This document shows positions 23,579 to 32,409 of a stretch of 64,000 nt of DNA, piece by piece. The translations under genes and the position numbers were made by a program. Within the stretch, counting starts at the first letter, position 1; each line of letters starts with the position of its first letter. A model generated the notes under the pieces. That model was not told the DNA's origin. It searched no databases and was given only the letters and a program-made list of their open reading frames with translations. Source of the DNA: an uncultured Acetatifactor sp. (GTDB taxonomy: Bacteria > Bacillota > Clostridia > Lachnospirales > Lachnospiraceae); the NCBI GenBank assembly GCA_947624245.1, contig CANQJL010000002.1:62001-126000 (forward strand), given 5' to 3'.

Positions 23579-24886
23579 ATGAAGATAAAATGGAATAACA
23601 ATTATGTGAGATGGGGGCTTACGGCCTTTCTGGTGATTGCGGCCTCCATTATATTTTATTATTTTATGTTCCACAGCGCCAATATTTTGGCAGGGTTGGC
23701 GAGATTGACAAATATTCTGATGCCGGTGGTCTTCGGTTTTGCGATGGCGTACCTGTTGACGCCGATCTTGAATTATATCGAAGGAAAACTGCTGATACCG
23801 CTCTGCGACAAATTAAAGATCAAGGATTCCAAAAGGCGCAGATCCGTTATCAGGGGTCTGGGCATATTTCTCACGGATTTTCTGCTCCTTTCCATCGTTT
23901 ATCTGTTGGTTCATATGCTGATCAGCCAGCTGGTGCCGAGCATTCAGAACATTATTAATAATTTCGAGCGTTACAGAGTAAATTTTCTGAGTTGGCTGGA
24001 TAAGACGCTTGAAGATAATCCGGAGATAGGAGAGTATATTCTGGGCATTATAAATAAATATTCGGATCAGTTGGACGTGTGGATGAAGGAGCTGCCGGGC
24101 AATGTAACGGTCTGGATACGCACCGTGACGTATACGGCCACAAATATCATCGGCGTACTGTGGGATTTTATCATCGGCTTTATCATTTCCATTTATGTAA
24201 TGGCCAGCAAGGAGAAGTTTTCCGCGCAGGCCAAGAAAATCGCATACGCTTTGTTCGAGCGTGACACGGCTAACATTGTGGTGCGCAATTTCCGCTTTAC
24301 TCACCGTACTTTTATCGGTTTTCTGAGCGGCAAGATCGCAGATTCCATCATCATAGGCCTGTTGTGTTATATCGGTGTGACGATACTGCAGATGCCCTAT
24401 GGGGCTCTTGTCAGCGTCATTATCGGCGTGACAAATGTAATACCGTTCTTTGGGCCGTATCTGGGCGCAATTCCCAGCGCGATACTGATTTTGATCGTCG
24501 ATCCGGGCCACCCGCTGCAATGTGTGTATTTCCTGTTGTTCATACTGGTACTGCAGCAGTTCGACGGCAATTTCCTCGGCCCCAAGATCCTCGGAAGCTC
24601 CACGGGGCTCACCAGCTTCTGGGTGATTTTCGCCATTACGTTCTTCGGCGGCTGGCTGGGAATATTCGGAATGATCATCGGTGTACCTCTGTTTGCAGTA
24701 ATTTACGCCGCAGTCAAATCCGTTGTCAACACCTTGCTCCAAAAGAAAAAAATGCCTGTGATGTCCAATGTCTATGAAAAGTTGGACTATGTGGACGAGG
24801 ACGGCAACTGGCATGATGTGGCGCCGACAGCGCCTGAAGCCAGGCAGATTCATTTAAAGTCCCGCAAGAAAAAGGATAAGTCATGA
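23579..24886 (+). CDS. AI-2E family transporter (PerM/YtvI-like membrane protein)
   Basis: 435 residues with about seven or eight hydrophobic segments. The AI-2E_transport family signature is seen in the N-terminal [20 protein letters not shown], the central long soluble loop (about 110-210) and the C-terminal [20 protein letters not shown] plus [20 protein letters not shown]. Members export small molecules or act as Na+/H+ antiporters; the substrate cannot be told here. The cytoplasmic tail is basic. Its stop shares ATGA with dtd, so the two are coupled, a link with no clear functional reason. Confidence 0.88.
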   Translation: MKIKWNNNYVRWGLTAFLVIAASIIFYYFMFHSANILAGLARLTNILMPVVFGFAMAYLLTPILNYIEGKLLIPLCDKLKIKDSKRRRSVIRGLGIFLTDFLLLSIVYLLVHMLISQLVPSIQNIINNFERYRVNFLSWLDKTLEDNPEIGEYILGIINKYSDQLDVWMKELPGNVTVWIRTVTYTATNIIGVLWDFIIGFIISIYVMASKEKFSAQAKKIAYALFERDTANIVVRNFRFTHRTFIGFLSGKIADSIIIGLLCYIGVTILQMPYGALVSVIIGVTNVIPFFGPYLGAIPSAILILIVDPGHPLQCVYFLLFILVLQQFDGNFLGPKILGSSTGLTSFWVIFAITFFGGWLGIFGMIIGVPLFAVIYAAVKSVVNTLLQKKKMPVMSNVYEKLDYVDEDGNWHDVAPTAPEARQIHLKSRKKKDKS

Positions 24887-25344
24887 AATTTCTGGTACAG
24901 AGGGTGAGCGAAGCACAGGTATGCACGGACGGCAATGTGATCGGGAAGATCGGCAGGGGCTTTCTGGTCTTTGTGGGAATTTCCGGAACGGATACCCGTG
25001 AAATTGCGGATAAAATGATTAAAAAGCTGATCGGGCTGCGGATTTTTGAAGATGAGAACGGCAAGACCAATCTGGATCTTAAGACTGTGGACGGACAGCT
25101 TTTACTGATTTCCCAGTTCACGTTATATGCCGATTGCCGCAAGGGAAACAGGCCTTCCTTCATCAATGCGGGCGCTCCTCAGATGGCAAATGAACTGTAT
25201 CGCTATATTATAGAAAAATGCCGCGGGGAAATCCCTGTCGTTGAGGAAGGCTGCTTCGGCGCGGACATGAAGGTCTCGCTGACCAACGACGGCCCGTTTA
25301 CGATCATATTGGATTCGGCGGAAATATGCGCAACTATTCGTTAA
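24883..25344 (+). CDS. dtd: D-aminoacyl-tRNA deacylase
   Basis: Removes D-amino acids (and glycine from mischarged tRNA-Ala) from tRNA. The two active-site signatures of DTD are present: [19 protein letters not shown] (about residues 75-93) and the Gly-cisPro motif in [14 protein letters not shown] near the C-terminus. Length 153 residues, standard. Start fixed by ATGA overlap with the transporter. An inverted repeat (CGCAACTAT, 25329-25337; ATAGTTGCG, 25360-25368) spans its stop codon but lacks a T run. Confidence 0.95.
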   Translation: MKFLVQRVSEAQVCTDGNVIGKIGRGFLVFVGISGTDTREIADKMIKKLIGLRIFEDENGKTNLDLKTVDGQLLLISQFTLYADCRKGNRPSFINAGAPQMANELYRYIIEKCRGEIPVVEEGCFGADMKVSLTNDGPFTIILDSAEICATIR

Positions 25345-25532
25345 AGTATGCTTTTGCGCATAGTTGCGTCTGTCTCATTCCGCCTCGAACCCTGTCCCCA
25401 ACAGCCACAATCCAATCTCCATTCAGTCTCACAGCGCTTTCTATTTTTATCGCAGCCCGGCATTCACCTACAGCTTTTCCGGAAACTGTATAAATTGAAT
25501 GCAGCCGGTTTTCGCTGAATCATTGTGTCATC

Positions 25533-25544
25533 GAACATATATTC
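25533..25544 (+). promoter_or_regulatory. LexA-box-like site upstream of lexA
   Basis: GAACATATATTC, one mismatch from GAAC-N4-GTTC and preceded by C as in the Bacillus consensus. It lies 11 bases before the lexA -35, so autoregulation is likely. The remainder of the 306-base gap 25345-25650 holds the inverted repeat after dtd, the promoter and a second palindrome; no gene is visible in it. Confidence 0.6.
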
Positions 25545-25555
25545 CAAAAATATGT

Positions 25556-25584
25556 TTGCTTTTTCTCACTGTCCGTGTTAAAAT
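25556..25584 (+). promoter_or_regulatory. promoter of lexA
   Basis: TTGCTT (25556-25561), 17-base spacer, TAAAAT (25579-25584). Bracketed by two LexA-like palindromes at 25533 and 25594. Confidence 0.6.
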
Positions 25585-25593
25585 AAAAAAAGG

Positions 25594-25605
25594 AAACATA
25601 TGTTT
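25594..25605 (+). promoter_or_regulatory. second palindrome at the lexA promoter
   Basis: AAACATATGTTT is a perfect palindrome just after the probable transcription start. It differs from GAACATATGTTC at both outer bases, so it would be a weaker LexA site. Confidence 0.45.
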
Positions 25606-25650
25606 TTGTACCGTGAATTTGTCTGATATTTGTCTGATGGAGGAATCATT

Positions 25651-26268
25651 ATGGGATTCGGAAAAATTACACCGAAGCAGCAGGAAATTCTGGAATTTAT
25701 CAAAGATGAGATATTGCACAAGGGCTATCCGCCCACGGTGCGCGAGATATGCGAGACGGTGAAGCTGAAGTCCACTTCTTCCGTGCACTCTCACCTTGAG
25801 ACGCTTGAGAAGAACGGCTATATCCGCAGAGACCCGACTAAGCCCAGAGCCATCGAAATCTGTGACGACAGCTTTCAGATGGTCCGCACGGAGATGGTGA
25901 GCCTTCCCGTAATAGGCAACGTAGCCGCAGGACAGCCCATTCTTGCCGAGGAAAATATTCAGGACTACTTCCCTGTTCCGGCGGACGTCGTTCCCCGTGG
26001 CGAGTCCTTTATCTTAAATGTGCGCGGCGATTCCATGATAGGCGCCGGCATCTTCAATGGCGACAGGGTCTTCGTGAACAGCTGCTCCACGGCCAATAAC
26101 GGCGATATCGTGGTCGCACTGATCGATGATTCCGCTACGGTCAAGACATTTTACAAGGAGAACGGCCATATCCGTCTTCAGCCGGAAAATGACACGATGG
26201 AGCCTATTATCGTCGATAATTGCCAGATTTTGGGAAAGGTCTTCGGCGTTTTCCGCTTCTATCGCTGA
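25651..26268 (+). CDS. lexA: LexA repressor, SOS regulator
   Basis: 205 residues. The winged-helix DNA-binding domain (about 1-70) contains [16 protein letters not shown] and the recognition region [20 protein letters not shown]. The self-cleavage site is Ala-Gly in GNVAAGQPI (about residue 92), the nucleophile Ser is in [15 protein letters not shown], and the general-base Lys is in SATVKTFYK. RecA-stimulated autocleavage would derepress SOS genes, here at least the LysM gene and probably lexA itself. GGAGGA lies 6 bases before the ATG at 25651; the open frame upstream has no better start. Confidence 0.97.
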   Translation: MGFGKITPKQQEILEFIKDEILHKGYPPTVREICETVKLKSTSSVHSHLETLEKNGYIRRDPTKPRAIEICDDSFQMVRTEMVSLPVIGNVAAGQPILAEENIQDYFPVPADVVPRGESFILNVRGDSMIGAGIFNGDRVFVNSCSTANNGDIVVALIDDSATVKTFYKENGHIRLQPENDTMEPIIVDNCQILGKVFGVFRFYR

Positions 26269-26358
26269 GCTTCTATCGCTGAGTTTCAGCGGATTTTCAG
26301 ATAGCAGGGATCAGCATTTTCCTATATTTTCTGCCTTATTTTCGCAAAATATGTTTTG

Positions 26359-26397
26359 TTGTGCAAAAACATGTATAAAAAATAATATTTTTGCACA
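26359..26397 (+). promoter_or_regulatory. inverted repeat overlapping a possible promoter before the DUF378 gene
   Basis: TGTGCAAAAA (26360-26369) and TTTTTGCACA (26388-26397) form a perfect 10-bp inverted repeat with an 18-base interval. A possible -35 TTGTGC (26359-26364) and -10 TAATAT (26383-26388) lie within it, so a dimeric regulator bound here would cover the promoter. A second small hairpin (GCCGC/GCGGC, about 26458-26473) precedes the gene. Confidence 0.4.
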
Positions 26398-26489
26398 GAT
26401 TAATACAGCCGGTCCTGTAAAAAAACCGTGCAGGAACTTTAAAGAGAGAGGTTGAAAGCCGCACTGAAGCGGCGGAAATGAGGGAAAAT

Positions 26490-26708
26490 ATGGGAAACAA
26501 ATTTTTGGACGGTACCGCGCTTACCATAGCGATCATCGGTGCCATCAACTGGGCGCTGATCGGCCTGTTCCGCTTTGACCTGGTGGCCTTTATCTTCGGC
26601 AATATGTCATGGTTTTCCAGGATTGTCTACACGATCGTAGGTATCTGCGGACTCTATCTGATCAGCTTCTTTATGCATCTGTCAGACAGAAATAATCAGG
26701 CAGTCTGA
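26490..26708 (+). CDS. small DUF378 membrane protein (YuzA-like)
   Basis: 72 residues with two membrane segments: LTIAIIGAINWALIGLFRFD (about 10-29) and FSRIVYTIVGICGLYLISFF (about 42-61). The IGAINWALIG motif defines DUF378. Function unknown in all members I know of. GAGGG lies 5 bases before the ATG at 26490. Monocistronic, ended by the terminator at 26743. Confidence 0.88.
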   Translation: MGNKFLDGTALTIAIIGAINWALIGLFRFDLVAFIFGNMSWFSRIVYTIVGICGLYLISFFMHLSDRNNQAV

Positions 26709-26742
26709 AGATCGTAACCGCAACTGAATAAAGCTGCAAAAT

Positions 26743-26784
26743 AAAAAGAAGGTTCCAAGACTGTGTGCTTGGAACTTTCTTTTT
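26743..26784. terminator. bidirectional rho-independent terminator
   Basis: AAAAAGAAGGTTCCAAG (26743-26759) pairs with CTTGGAACTTTCTTTTT (26768-26784) with one G-T wobble and an 8-base loop. T runs on both strands serve the DUF378 gene and, on the other side, rsfS. Confidence 0.93.
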
Positions 26785-26865
26785 GCATATTTTCGCTATC
26801 TCTTATCTTCCGCTTTCTTCCTGCCGCAGGTAATGCACGGCGAAATCCGCCATTATTATCCGTTA

Positions 26866-27237
26866 TTACACTTCCGCGGGATCTATCTGCTCTCCGTCCC
26901 TCCAGATTCGCTCCAGATCGTACAGCAGGCGGTTCTCCTTGTCAAAGATGTGGACGATTACGTCGCCGAAATCCAAAAGGATCCAGTTGGCCGTGTCGTA
27001 GCCTTCAATCTGTCTCACGGGACAGCCGGCCCTGCCAAGCATCTCCTCCACGTTGTCGCTGAGGGCCTGAATCTGGCTGGTATTGCTCCCGCCCGCAATG
27101 ATGAAGTAGTCTGCCAGCACAGAGACCCTGCTGATATCGATGACGCGGATATCTTCTCCTTTTTTGTCCTCCAATGCCTGAATGGCAAGTCTTGCCATTT
27201 CTCTTGACTTGTTTTCCTCTGATGATTTTTTGTCCAT
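26866..27237 (-). CDS. rsfS: ribosome silencing factor RsfS (DUF143)
   Basis: Binds L14 of the large ribosomal subunit and blocks subunit joining in poor conditions. The family features are seen in VSVLADYFIIAGGSNTSQIQ (about 40-59) and EGYDTANWILLDFGDVIVHI (about 81-100). Length 123 residues, usual. GAGGAGAAATAT precedes the ATG. It follows yqeK and nadD in the same direction, a group conserved in Firmicutes, but a 46-bp repeat array separates it from yqeK here. Confidence 0.95.
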   Translation of the reverse strand: MDKKSSEENKSREMARLAIQALEDKKGEDIRVIDISRVSVLADYFIIAGGSNTSQIQALSDNVEEMLGRAGCPVRQIEGYDTANWILLDFGDVIVHIFDKENRLLYDLERIWRDGEQIDPAEV

Positions 27238-27250
27238 ATATTTCTCCTCT

Positions 27251-27449
27251 GCCGCCTCGGCGGTTTAAATCTTCGCCCTATTCAGAAGTTTCCTTCATGC
27301 CGCGCCTCAGCGGTTTATATTCCTCCTGTTTAGAGCTTCCCATGCCGCCCTAGCGGTTTAAACTTCGTCCTATTCAGAAGTTTCCTTCATGCCGCCCGGC
27401 GGTTTAAACTTCGTCCTATTCAGAAATTTCCTTCATGCCGCCTGGCGGT
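27251..27449 (-). repeat. 46-bp tandem repeats between yqeK and rsfS
   Basis: Units start at 27251 (48 bp), 27299 (45, divergent), 27344 (47), 27391 (46) and 27437 (partial). Each opens with a short palindrome such as GCCGCCCGGCGG, then TTTAAACTTCGTCCTATTCA. On the minus strand each unit also carries ATGAAGGAAACTTCTGAATAG or a close variant, a repeated 6-codon frame. No spacers and no repeat longer than the unit, so not CRISPR. Confidence 0.85.
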
Positions 27450-28064
27450 TTATTTCCCTTCCTGCTTAGATGTCGCAAGTCCCCGATAGTAATTTAAGGT
27501 GATTTCCGTCGCTGGATCCAGCTCCGCGCCTGTGGATCTTAAGTGAATCAGGGTGTCCTCCAGTATCCGTACCAGCGCCCTGTCGATATCTTCAAAGGCC
27601 AGAGCGCGTATGTCGGAAAGGTTCGGCGCATGATTCCTGCCCGGCTCAATATAATCGGCCACAAATATGATCTTTTCCAGAAGGCTCATGTCCTCGCGGC
27701 CTGTAGTGTGGTTCCTGACGGCGTTGATGATATTCTGATCCGTTATGCCGTATTTTTCGCGGACAAGAAATCCGCCGAGCTTCGCGTGCAGCAAGAAAGG
27801 GCATCTCTTTTCCGTTTCCGTCACGGCGATGCCGTATTTTTCGCAAAGCTCCAGCTTCTTCTCATCGGGAATGCATTTTGCGCAGTCGTGCAGAAGCCCT
27901 GCCGCCTGCGCGGATTCCAGATCGGCGCCGTAGCGCATTGCCAGAGCCGCCGCGGTATACTCTACGCCCAGCGTGTGCTCATAGCGCTTTGCGTCCTGCA
28001 CCTTGCGGATCTTTTTGCGGAGCTTTTTGAGTTTAAAGCCTTTATCAGCAATCAGATAAGTCAC
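27450..28064 (-). CDS. yqeK: YqeK-type HD phosphohydrolase (diadenosine tetraphosphatase)
   Basis: HD-domain hydrolase of the YqeK family; characterized members cleave Ap4A symmetrically to ADP. Metal ligands are His in RYEHTLGVEY, the HD in AAGLLHDCAK, His in HAKLGG, His in RNHTTGREDMSLLEKI and Asp in FVADYIEPGR. A GTG at 28064 has GAGAAAGGA 7 bases upstream and gives 204 residues; an ATG at 28082 would add 6 residues but has no ribosome binding site. The start region is one copy of a 37-bp repeat shared with the end of nadD. Confidence 0.92.
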   Translation of the reverse strand: MTYLIADKGFKLKKLRKKIRKVQDAKRYEHTLGVEYTAAALAMRYGADLESAQAAGLLHDCAKCIPDEKKLELCEKYGIAVTETEKRCPFLLHAKLGGFLVREKYGITDQNIINAVRNHTTGREDMSLLEKIIFVADYIEPGRNHAPNLSDIRALAFEDIDRALVRILEDTLIHLRSTGAELDPATEITLNYYRGLATSKQEGK

Positions 28065-28164
28065 AGTAAAATCCTTTCTCATCAATCATCAGATGATTTA
28101 CAGTAAAATCCTTTCTCTATCAATCATCAGATGAATCAGATGATTCACGGTAAAATCCTTTCTC
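28062..28164 (-). repeat. 37-bp repeats spanning the nadD end and yqeK start
   Basis: Three copies of minus-strand GAGAAAGGATTTTACTGT (plus-strand copies begin at 28062, 28099 and 28146), followed by AATCATCTGATGATTGAT. Spacings are 37 and 47 bp; the extra 10 bases come from a local CAGATGA duplication. Each copy carries a ribosome-binding-site-like AGAAAGGA. The NadD C-terminal residues ESSDSSDD are encoded by this repeat. Confidence 0.85.
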
Positions 28165-28746
28165 CATAATATAGGCCAGCACCTTGTCGGGCACCATGTA
28201 TCGCACGCTCCTGCCCTCTCGCAGACGCTTTCGGATCTCGGTGGAGGAGACGGAAATCTCCGGAAACGGCATCAGTATGATCTCGCCGCCGAATTTTTCC
28301 AGAAGCTCCGCTCTCTTCTCTTCCATCTGCCGTAAGGAGGCACCGCTTCGCACGGCCGCAAGTATGGTGCAGCTTCCGAGAAGGCGGTCGGGACACTTCC
28401 AGTTCTCCATGGTAAAGAGGCAGTCCGCCCCTTCGATAAAGTAGAATCTGTCCTCCGGATAGGCTTCCCTTAACCGTTCCATGGTCTCGTAGCTGTACGT
28501 ATAGCCCTCCCTTTTGATTTCCAGGTCAAGGCACTTCAATCTGTCGTTCCCTGCCGTGGCAAGCTCCGTCATGTGGAGCCGCTCCTGCCCGGGCAGGATC
28601 TCGCGGTCTGATTTCATATAGGACTGCCCTGTGGGAAGGAACCATACCTGCTCAAGGCCGGCTGCGTCCGCGGCCCACTCCGCCAGCAGGAGGTGTCCCA
28701 CATGAACGGGATCGAAGGTTCCGCCCATGACGCCTATCTTCTTCAT
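28120..28746 (-). CDS. nadD: nicotinate-nucleotide adenylyltransferase
   Basis: Joins ATP and nicotinate mononucleotide to make deamido-NAD. The nucleotidyltransferase motif is in GGTFDPVHVGHLLLAE (His15, His18), with the second signature SSTEIRKRLREGRS at about 167-180 and YFIEGADCLFTMENWK in between. Length 208 residues, usual, except that the last 8 residues (ESSDSSDD) come from an intergenic repeat and are probably dispensable. Start supported by GGAG about 12 bases upstream and the canonical KKIGVMGGTFDP opening. Confidence 0.96.
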   Translation of the reverse strand: MKKIGVMGGTFDPVHVGHLLLAEWAADAAGLEQVWFLPTGQSYMKSDREILPGQERLHMTELATAGNDRLKCLDLEIKREGYTYSYETMERLREAYPEDRFYFIEGADCLFTMENWKCPDRLLGSCTILAAVRSGASLRQMEEKRAELLEKFGGEIILMPFPEISVSSTEIRKRLREGRSVRYMVPDKVLAYIMEKGFYRESSDSSDD

Positions 28747-28801
28747 AAGACTGTGACTCCTTTATCAACTCTCTGTCAACGCTAGCGTTTCCGAAAATAC
28801 A

Positions 28802-29092
28802 CTATTTGGGCAGCTGTATCTTCGGCTTGTCCTTGTCCGGCTTATAGAGAACAAATTTTTTGCCGATCACCTGAATCAACTGAGAGTGGGTGCGCTCCGC
28901 GACCGTCTGTGCGATTTCCCGCGGGTCGTCCATGCAGTTCTTCAGCACGGCGATCTTGATCAGCTCATTGTTGTTGAATGCCTGGCCGATGGCCTCTGTC
29001 AGTTCAGGGGTAAGGCTTGCCTTTCCTACCTGAAAAATAGGGCTTAACTTGCTGGCAAGGCTCATCAGATAAGCTCTCTGCTTGCTTGTCAT
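28802..29092 (-). CDS. yhbY: YhbY-type RNA-binding protein (CRM domain)
   Basis: A stand-alone CRM domain; YhbY proteins associate with the 50S ribosomal precursor. Typical text is LTSKQRAYL-like at the start (TSKQRAYLMSLASKL), IFQVGKASLTPELTEAI, NNNELIKIAVLKNC and the end IQVIGKKFVLYKPD. GGAGG sits about 10 bases before the ATG at 29092, where the conserved domain begins (96 residues). An ATG at 29122 overlapping the obgE stop as ATGA is the alternative and would add 10 residues. Confidence 0.93.
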   Translation of the reverse strand: MTSKQRAYLMSLASKLSPIFQVGKASLTPELTEAIGQAFNNNELIKIAVLKNCMDDPREIAQTVAERTHSQLIQVIGKKFVLYKPDKDKPKIQLPK

Positions 29093-29118
29093 TCTCACGC
29101 TTCCTCCGTTGTGCTGTG

Positions 29119-30438
<1,320 letters not shown>

Positions 30439-30495
30439 TTAAGTGAAAAGGCTCCAGGCAGCGCCTGAAGCCTCGAATCCTTCGTGTGACAAAGG

Positions 30496-30780
30496 TTATT
30501 TCTCTACAGGATATACAGAAGCCTGCTTTTTGTCACGGCCCTTTCTCTCAAAACGGAGAACGCCGTCCACCAGTGCGAACAGTGTATCGTCTCCGCCGAT
30601 CCCCACATTGATGCCGGGGTGGATCTTCGTTCCGCGCTGTCTGTAAAGAATATTTCCCGCTTTCACGAACTGTCCGTCAGCTCTCTTCGCGCCTAATCTC
30701 TTGGACTCGGAATCTCTGCCGTTCTTGGTAGAGCCCACACCTTTTTTATGTGCGAAAAATTGAAGGTTCATGTTCAGCAT
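30496..30780 (-). CDS. rpmA: 50S ribosomal protein L27
   Basis: 94 residues. The N-terminus [14 protein letters not shown] carries the Firmicutes extension cut by Prp after Phe-Phe, which exposes the mature AHKKG tail that reaches the peptidyl-transferase centre. The body has [20 protein letters not shown] and [33 protein letters not shown] precedes the ATG. Placed directly after its protease gene prp, 3 bases apart. Confidence 0.98.
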   Translation of the reverse strand: MLNMNLQFFAHKKGVGSTKNGRDSESKRLGAKRADGQFVKAGNILYRQRGTKIHPGINVGIGGDDTLFALVDGVLRFERKGRDKKQASVYPVEK

Positions 30781-30783
30781 GTC

Positions 30784-31116
30784 TTACACCTCCTCGAATT
30801 TGACTTGTAAATATTTTGTCCCGTACTCCCTGCTTAAATTCTGCAGATTGAACACCATGGCGTCCACAAGGAAAGAGGACCTTTCCTGCAGAACACCCTG
30901 AAAATCACACCGGATAAAGCCCGTGGCTTCCTCGGTGACTACCGACAGCTCTTCGCCTGCCAGCTCCTCCAGAGAATTGATCGTGCCGATGACCAGCGCC
31001 GATATTGCGGCACACAGAATGTCCGGCTGATTCCTTTTGGCGTAATCCGCATGTCCGATGCAGGTAAAGCCTTTATAGGCCTGATTGTGATCCCTTTGGA
31101 TCGTTACAGTCGTCAT
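30784..31116 (-). CDS. prp: ribosomal-processing cysteine protease Prp
   Basis: Cysteine protease that removes the L27 N-terminal extension. The catalytic dyad is His22 in CIGHADYAKRNQ and Cys35 in DILCAAISALV, both as in the characterized Staphylococcus enzyme. Length 110 residues, usual. It lies between rplU and rpmA, next to its substrate. Confidence 0.95.
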   Translation of the reverse strand: MTTVTIQRDHNQAYKGFTCIGHADYAKRNQPDILCAAISALVIGTINSLEELAGEELSVVTEEATGFIRCDFQGVLQERSSFLVDAMVFNLQNLSREYGTKYLQVKFEEV

Positions 31117-31122
31117 CTTTTA

Positions 31123-31428
31123 TTACGCGTTGATCTTGTCGATCTTGACCTGAGTGTATGCTTGTCTGTGACCGTTTTTCTTGTGGTAGCCGGACTTTCT
31201 CTTGTACTTGTATACAATGACCTTCTTACCTCTGCCCTGCTCCATAACGGTAGCGGTCACGCTTGCCTTTGCAGCGTCCTCGCCCACCTTCAGGGTACCG
31301 TCACTTACTGCGATCACACGGTCGAACGTCACGGTGTTTCCGGCTTCCGCATCAAGCTTTTCCACCTTGATGACGTCGCCTTCGGAAACCTTGTACTGTT
31401 TTCCGCCGGTTGCAATAATTGCGTACAT
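31123..31428 (-). CDS. rplU: 50S ribosomal protein L21
   Basis: 101 residues with the standard opening [19 protein letters not shown] and the C-terminal [19 protein letters not shown]. Binds 23S rRNA. First gene of rplU-prp-rpmA-obgE, preceded by AGGAGGTGCCTTAATT and a promoter 105 bases upstream with a structured leader. Confidence 0.98.
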   Translation of the reverse strand: MYAIIATGGKQYKVSEGDVIKVEKLDAEAGNTVTFDRVIAVSDGTLKVGEDAAKASVTATVMEQGRGKKVIVYKYKRKSGYHKKNGHRQAYTQVKIDKINA

Positions 31429-31526
31429 AATTAAGGCACCTCCTATTCATGAATCTTACGATCCATTTACTCGCTGACTTTGGCGGCGTCTTTGGGGACG
31501 CACTTATGCCTCGCCATGCGGCATAC
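31429..31526 (-). ncRNA. probable L21 leader (r-protein autoregulatory RNA)
   Basis: The roughly 100-base leader between the promoter and rplU can fold into hairpins such as ATGCC...GGCAT and GCGTCCCCAAAGACGC on the minus strand. Firmicutes rplU operons often carry an L21 leader (Rfam family of that name) in this place. I could not compare with the covariance model, so this rests on position and visible stems. Confidence 0.5.
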
Positions 31527-31532
31527 TGTGAT

Positions 31533-31561
31533 AGTATAGCATGAGGTGCCTTGTTTGTCAA
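31533..31561 (-). promoter_or_regulatory. strong promoter of the rplU operon
   Basis: Minus strand TTGACA (31556-31561), 17-base spacer, TATACT (31533-31538): near-consensus, as expected for ribosomal protein genes. The spacer contains AAGGCACCTC, the exact reverse complement of part of the rplU ribosome binding site region. Confidence 0.85.
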
Positions 31562-31625
31562 GTATTTCGTTGAACCCGTCAACTAATTTTTTATGGAAGC
31601 CGTCCCTGATTTTTCATGGAATATG

Positions 31626-32252
31626 TCAGTTGGTCTTCTTCTCGAAATCCTCTATATACTGCGTGATCAGCTTGACCGTTCCGTCCACTCCGAGAACGCT
31701 GCTGTTGATACACAGATCGTAACTGTCCGCCCTGCCCCACTTCTTGGTGGAATAGTAGTTGTAATAGCTCTGGCGCTGCTTATCCTTCTTGTTGATCATG
31801 TCCCGCGCCTTCTGCTCGGTGAGGCTGTACTTCTCCATGATGCGCTTCACCTTAGAATCCTCGTCCGCGTAGATAAAGAGATTTAGAACGTTCTTGCGGT
31901 CTGCAAGGGCGTAATCCGCGCAGCGTCCCACGATGACGCAGGGACCCTCCGACGCGATCTTCTTGATGGTATCGAACTGCGCCAGAAAGACCTTGTGGCT
32001 GATTGGCATATCCACGAAGGAGGAGGCGTTGTAGCCGAAGGAGTAAGTGTCCATCACCAGATTGTACAGGAAAGAGTTGGTGGGTCTCTCGTCATGATTC
32101 TGGATCATTTCTTCACAGAACCCGCTCTCCTTGGCCGCTCTGGTCAGAAGCTCCTTGTCGTAACACTTGATGCCGAAATACTCTGCCAGTTTCTCGCCGA
32201 TCTCGCGGCCTGCGGAACCGAACTGACGTCCTATCGTGATAACAGTATTCAT
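31626..32252 (-). CDS. cytidylate kinase-like family protein
   Basis: P-loop nucleoside-monophosphate-kinase-like protein: opening NTVITIGRQFGSAGREIGEK (phosphate-binding loop in place of a classic GxxGxGK), LAEYFGIKCYDKELL, and ASEGPCVIVGRCADYAL, as in the AAK_26 / cytidylate kinase-like family common in Firmicutes. It differs from true Cmk, and the substrate is unknown. GAGAGGG lies 7 bases before the ATG at 32252 (208 residues); the ATG two codons earlier is too close to it. It has its own promoter at 32305. Confidence 0.82.
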   Translation of the reverse strand: MNTVITIGRQFGSAGREIGEKLAEYFGIKCYDKELLTRAAKESGFCEEMIQNHDERPTNSFLYNLVMDTYSFGYNASSFVDMPISHKVFLAQFDTIKKIASEGPCVIVGRCADYALADRKNVLNLFIYADEDSKVKRIMEKYSLTEQKARDMINKKDKQRQSYYNYYSTKKWGRADSYDLCINSSVLGVDGTVKLITQYIEDFEKKTN

Positions 32253-32304
32253 ACACATACCCTCTCTTTCTGTTAGAGTAAAAGACCAAGATGATTATAG
32301 GAAC

Positions 32305-32353
32305 ATTATACAACATTTTGTGCTTTAAGGCAATATTATTTGGGAATATTGCC
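32305..32353 (-). promoter_or_regulatory. promoter of the cytidylate kinase-like gene with overlapping inverted repeat
   Basis: Minus strand TTGCCT (32328-32333), 17-base spacer, TATAAT (32305-32310). A perfect inverted repeat, GGCAATATT (32329-32337) and AATATTGCC (32345-32353), overlaps the -35, so it may be an operator, or a weak terminator for rluD. Confidence 0.6.
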
Positions 32354-32409
32354 AAAATAGCGCCAGAGCTAAATTACTTGTCAAATACCTACTGCCAAAT
32401 ATCATCAGG

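Noticed and set aside
25329..25368. Terminator after dtd
   Set aside because: There is an inverted repeat of 9 bp but a 22-base interval and no T run; recorded only within the dtd entry.
27251..27449. Possible CRISPR array or IS-derived element between yqeK and rsfS
   Set aside because: Units abut one another without spacers, and there is no transposase or terminal repeat.
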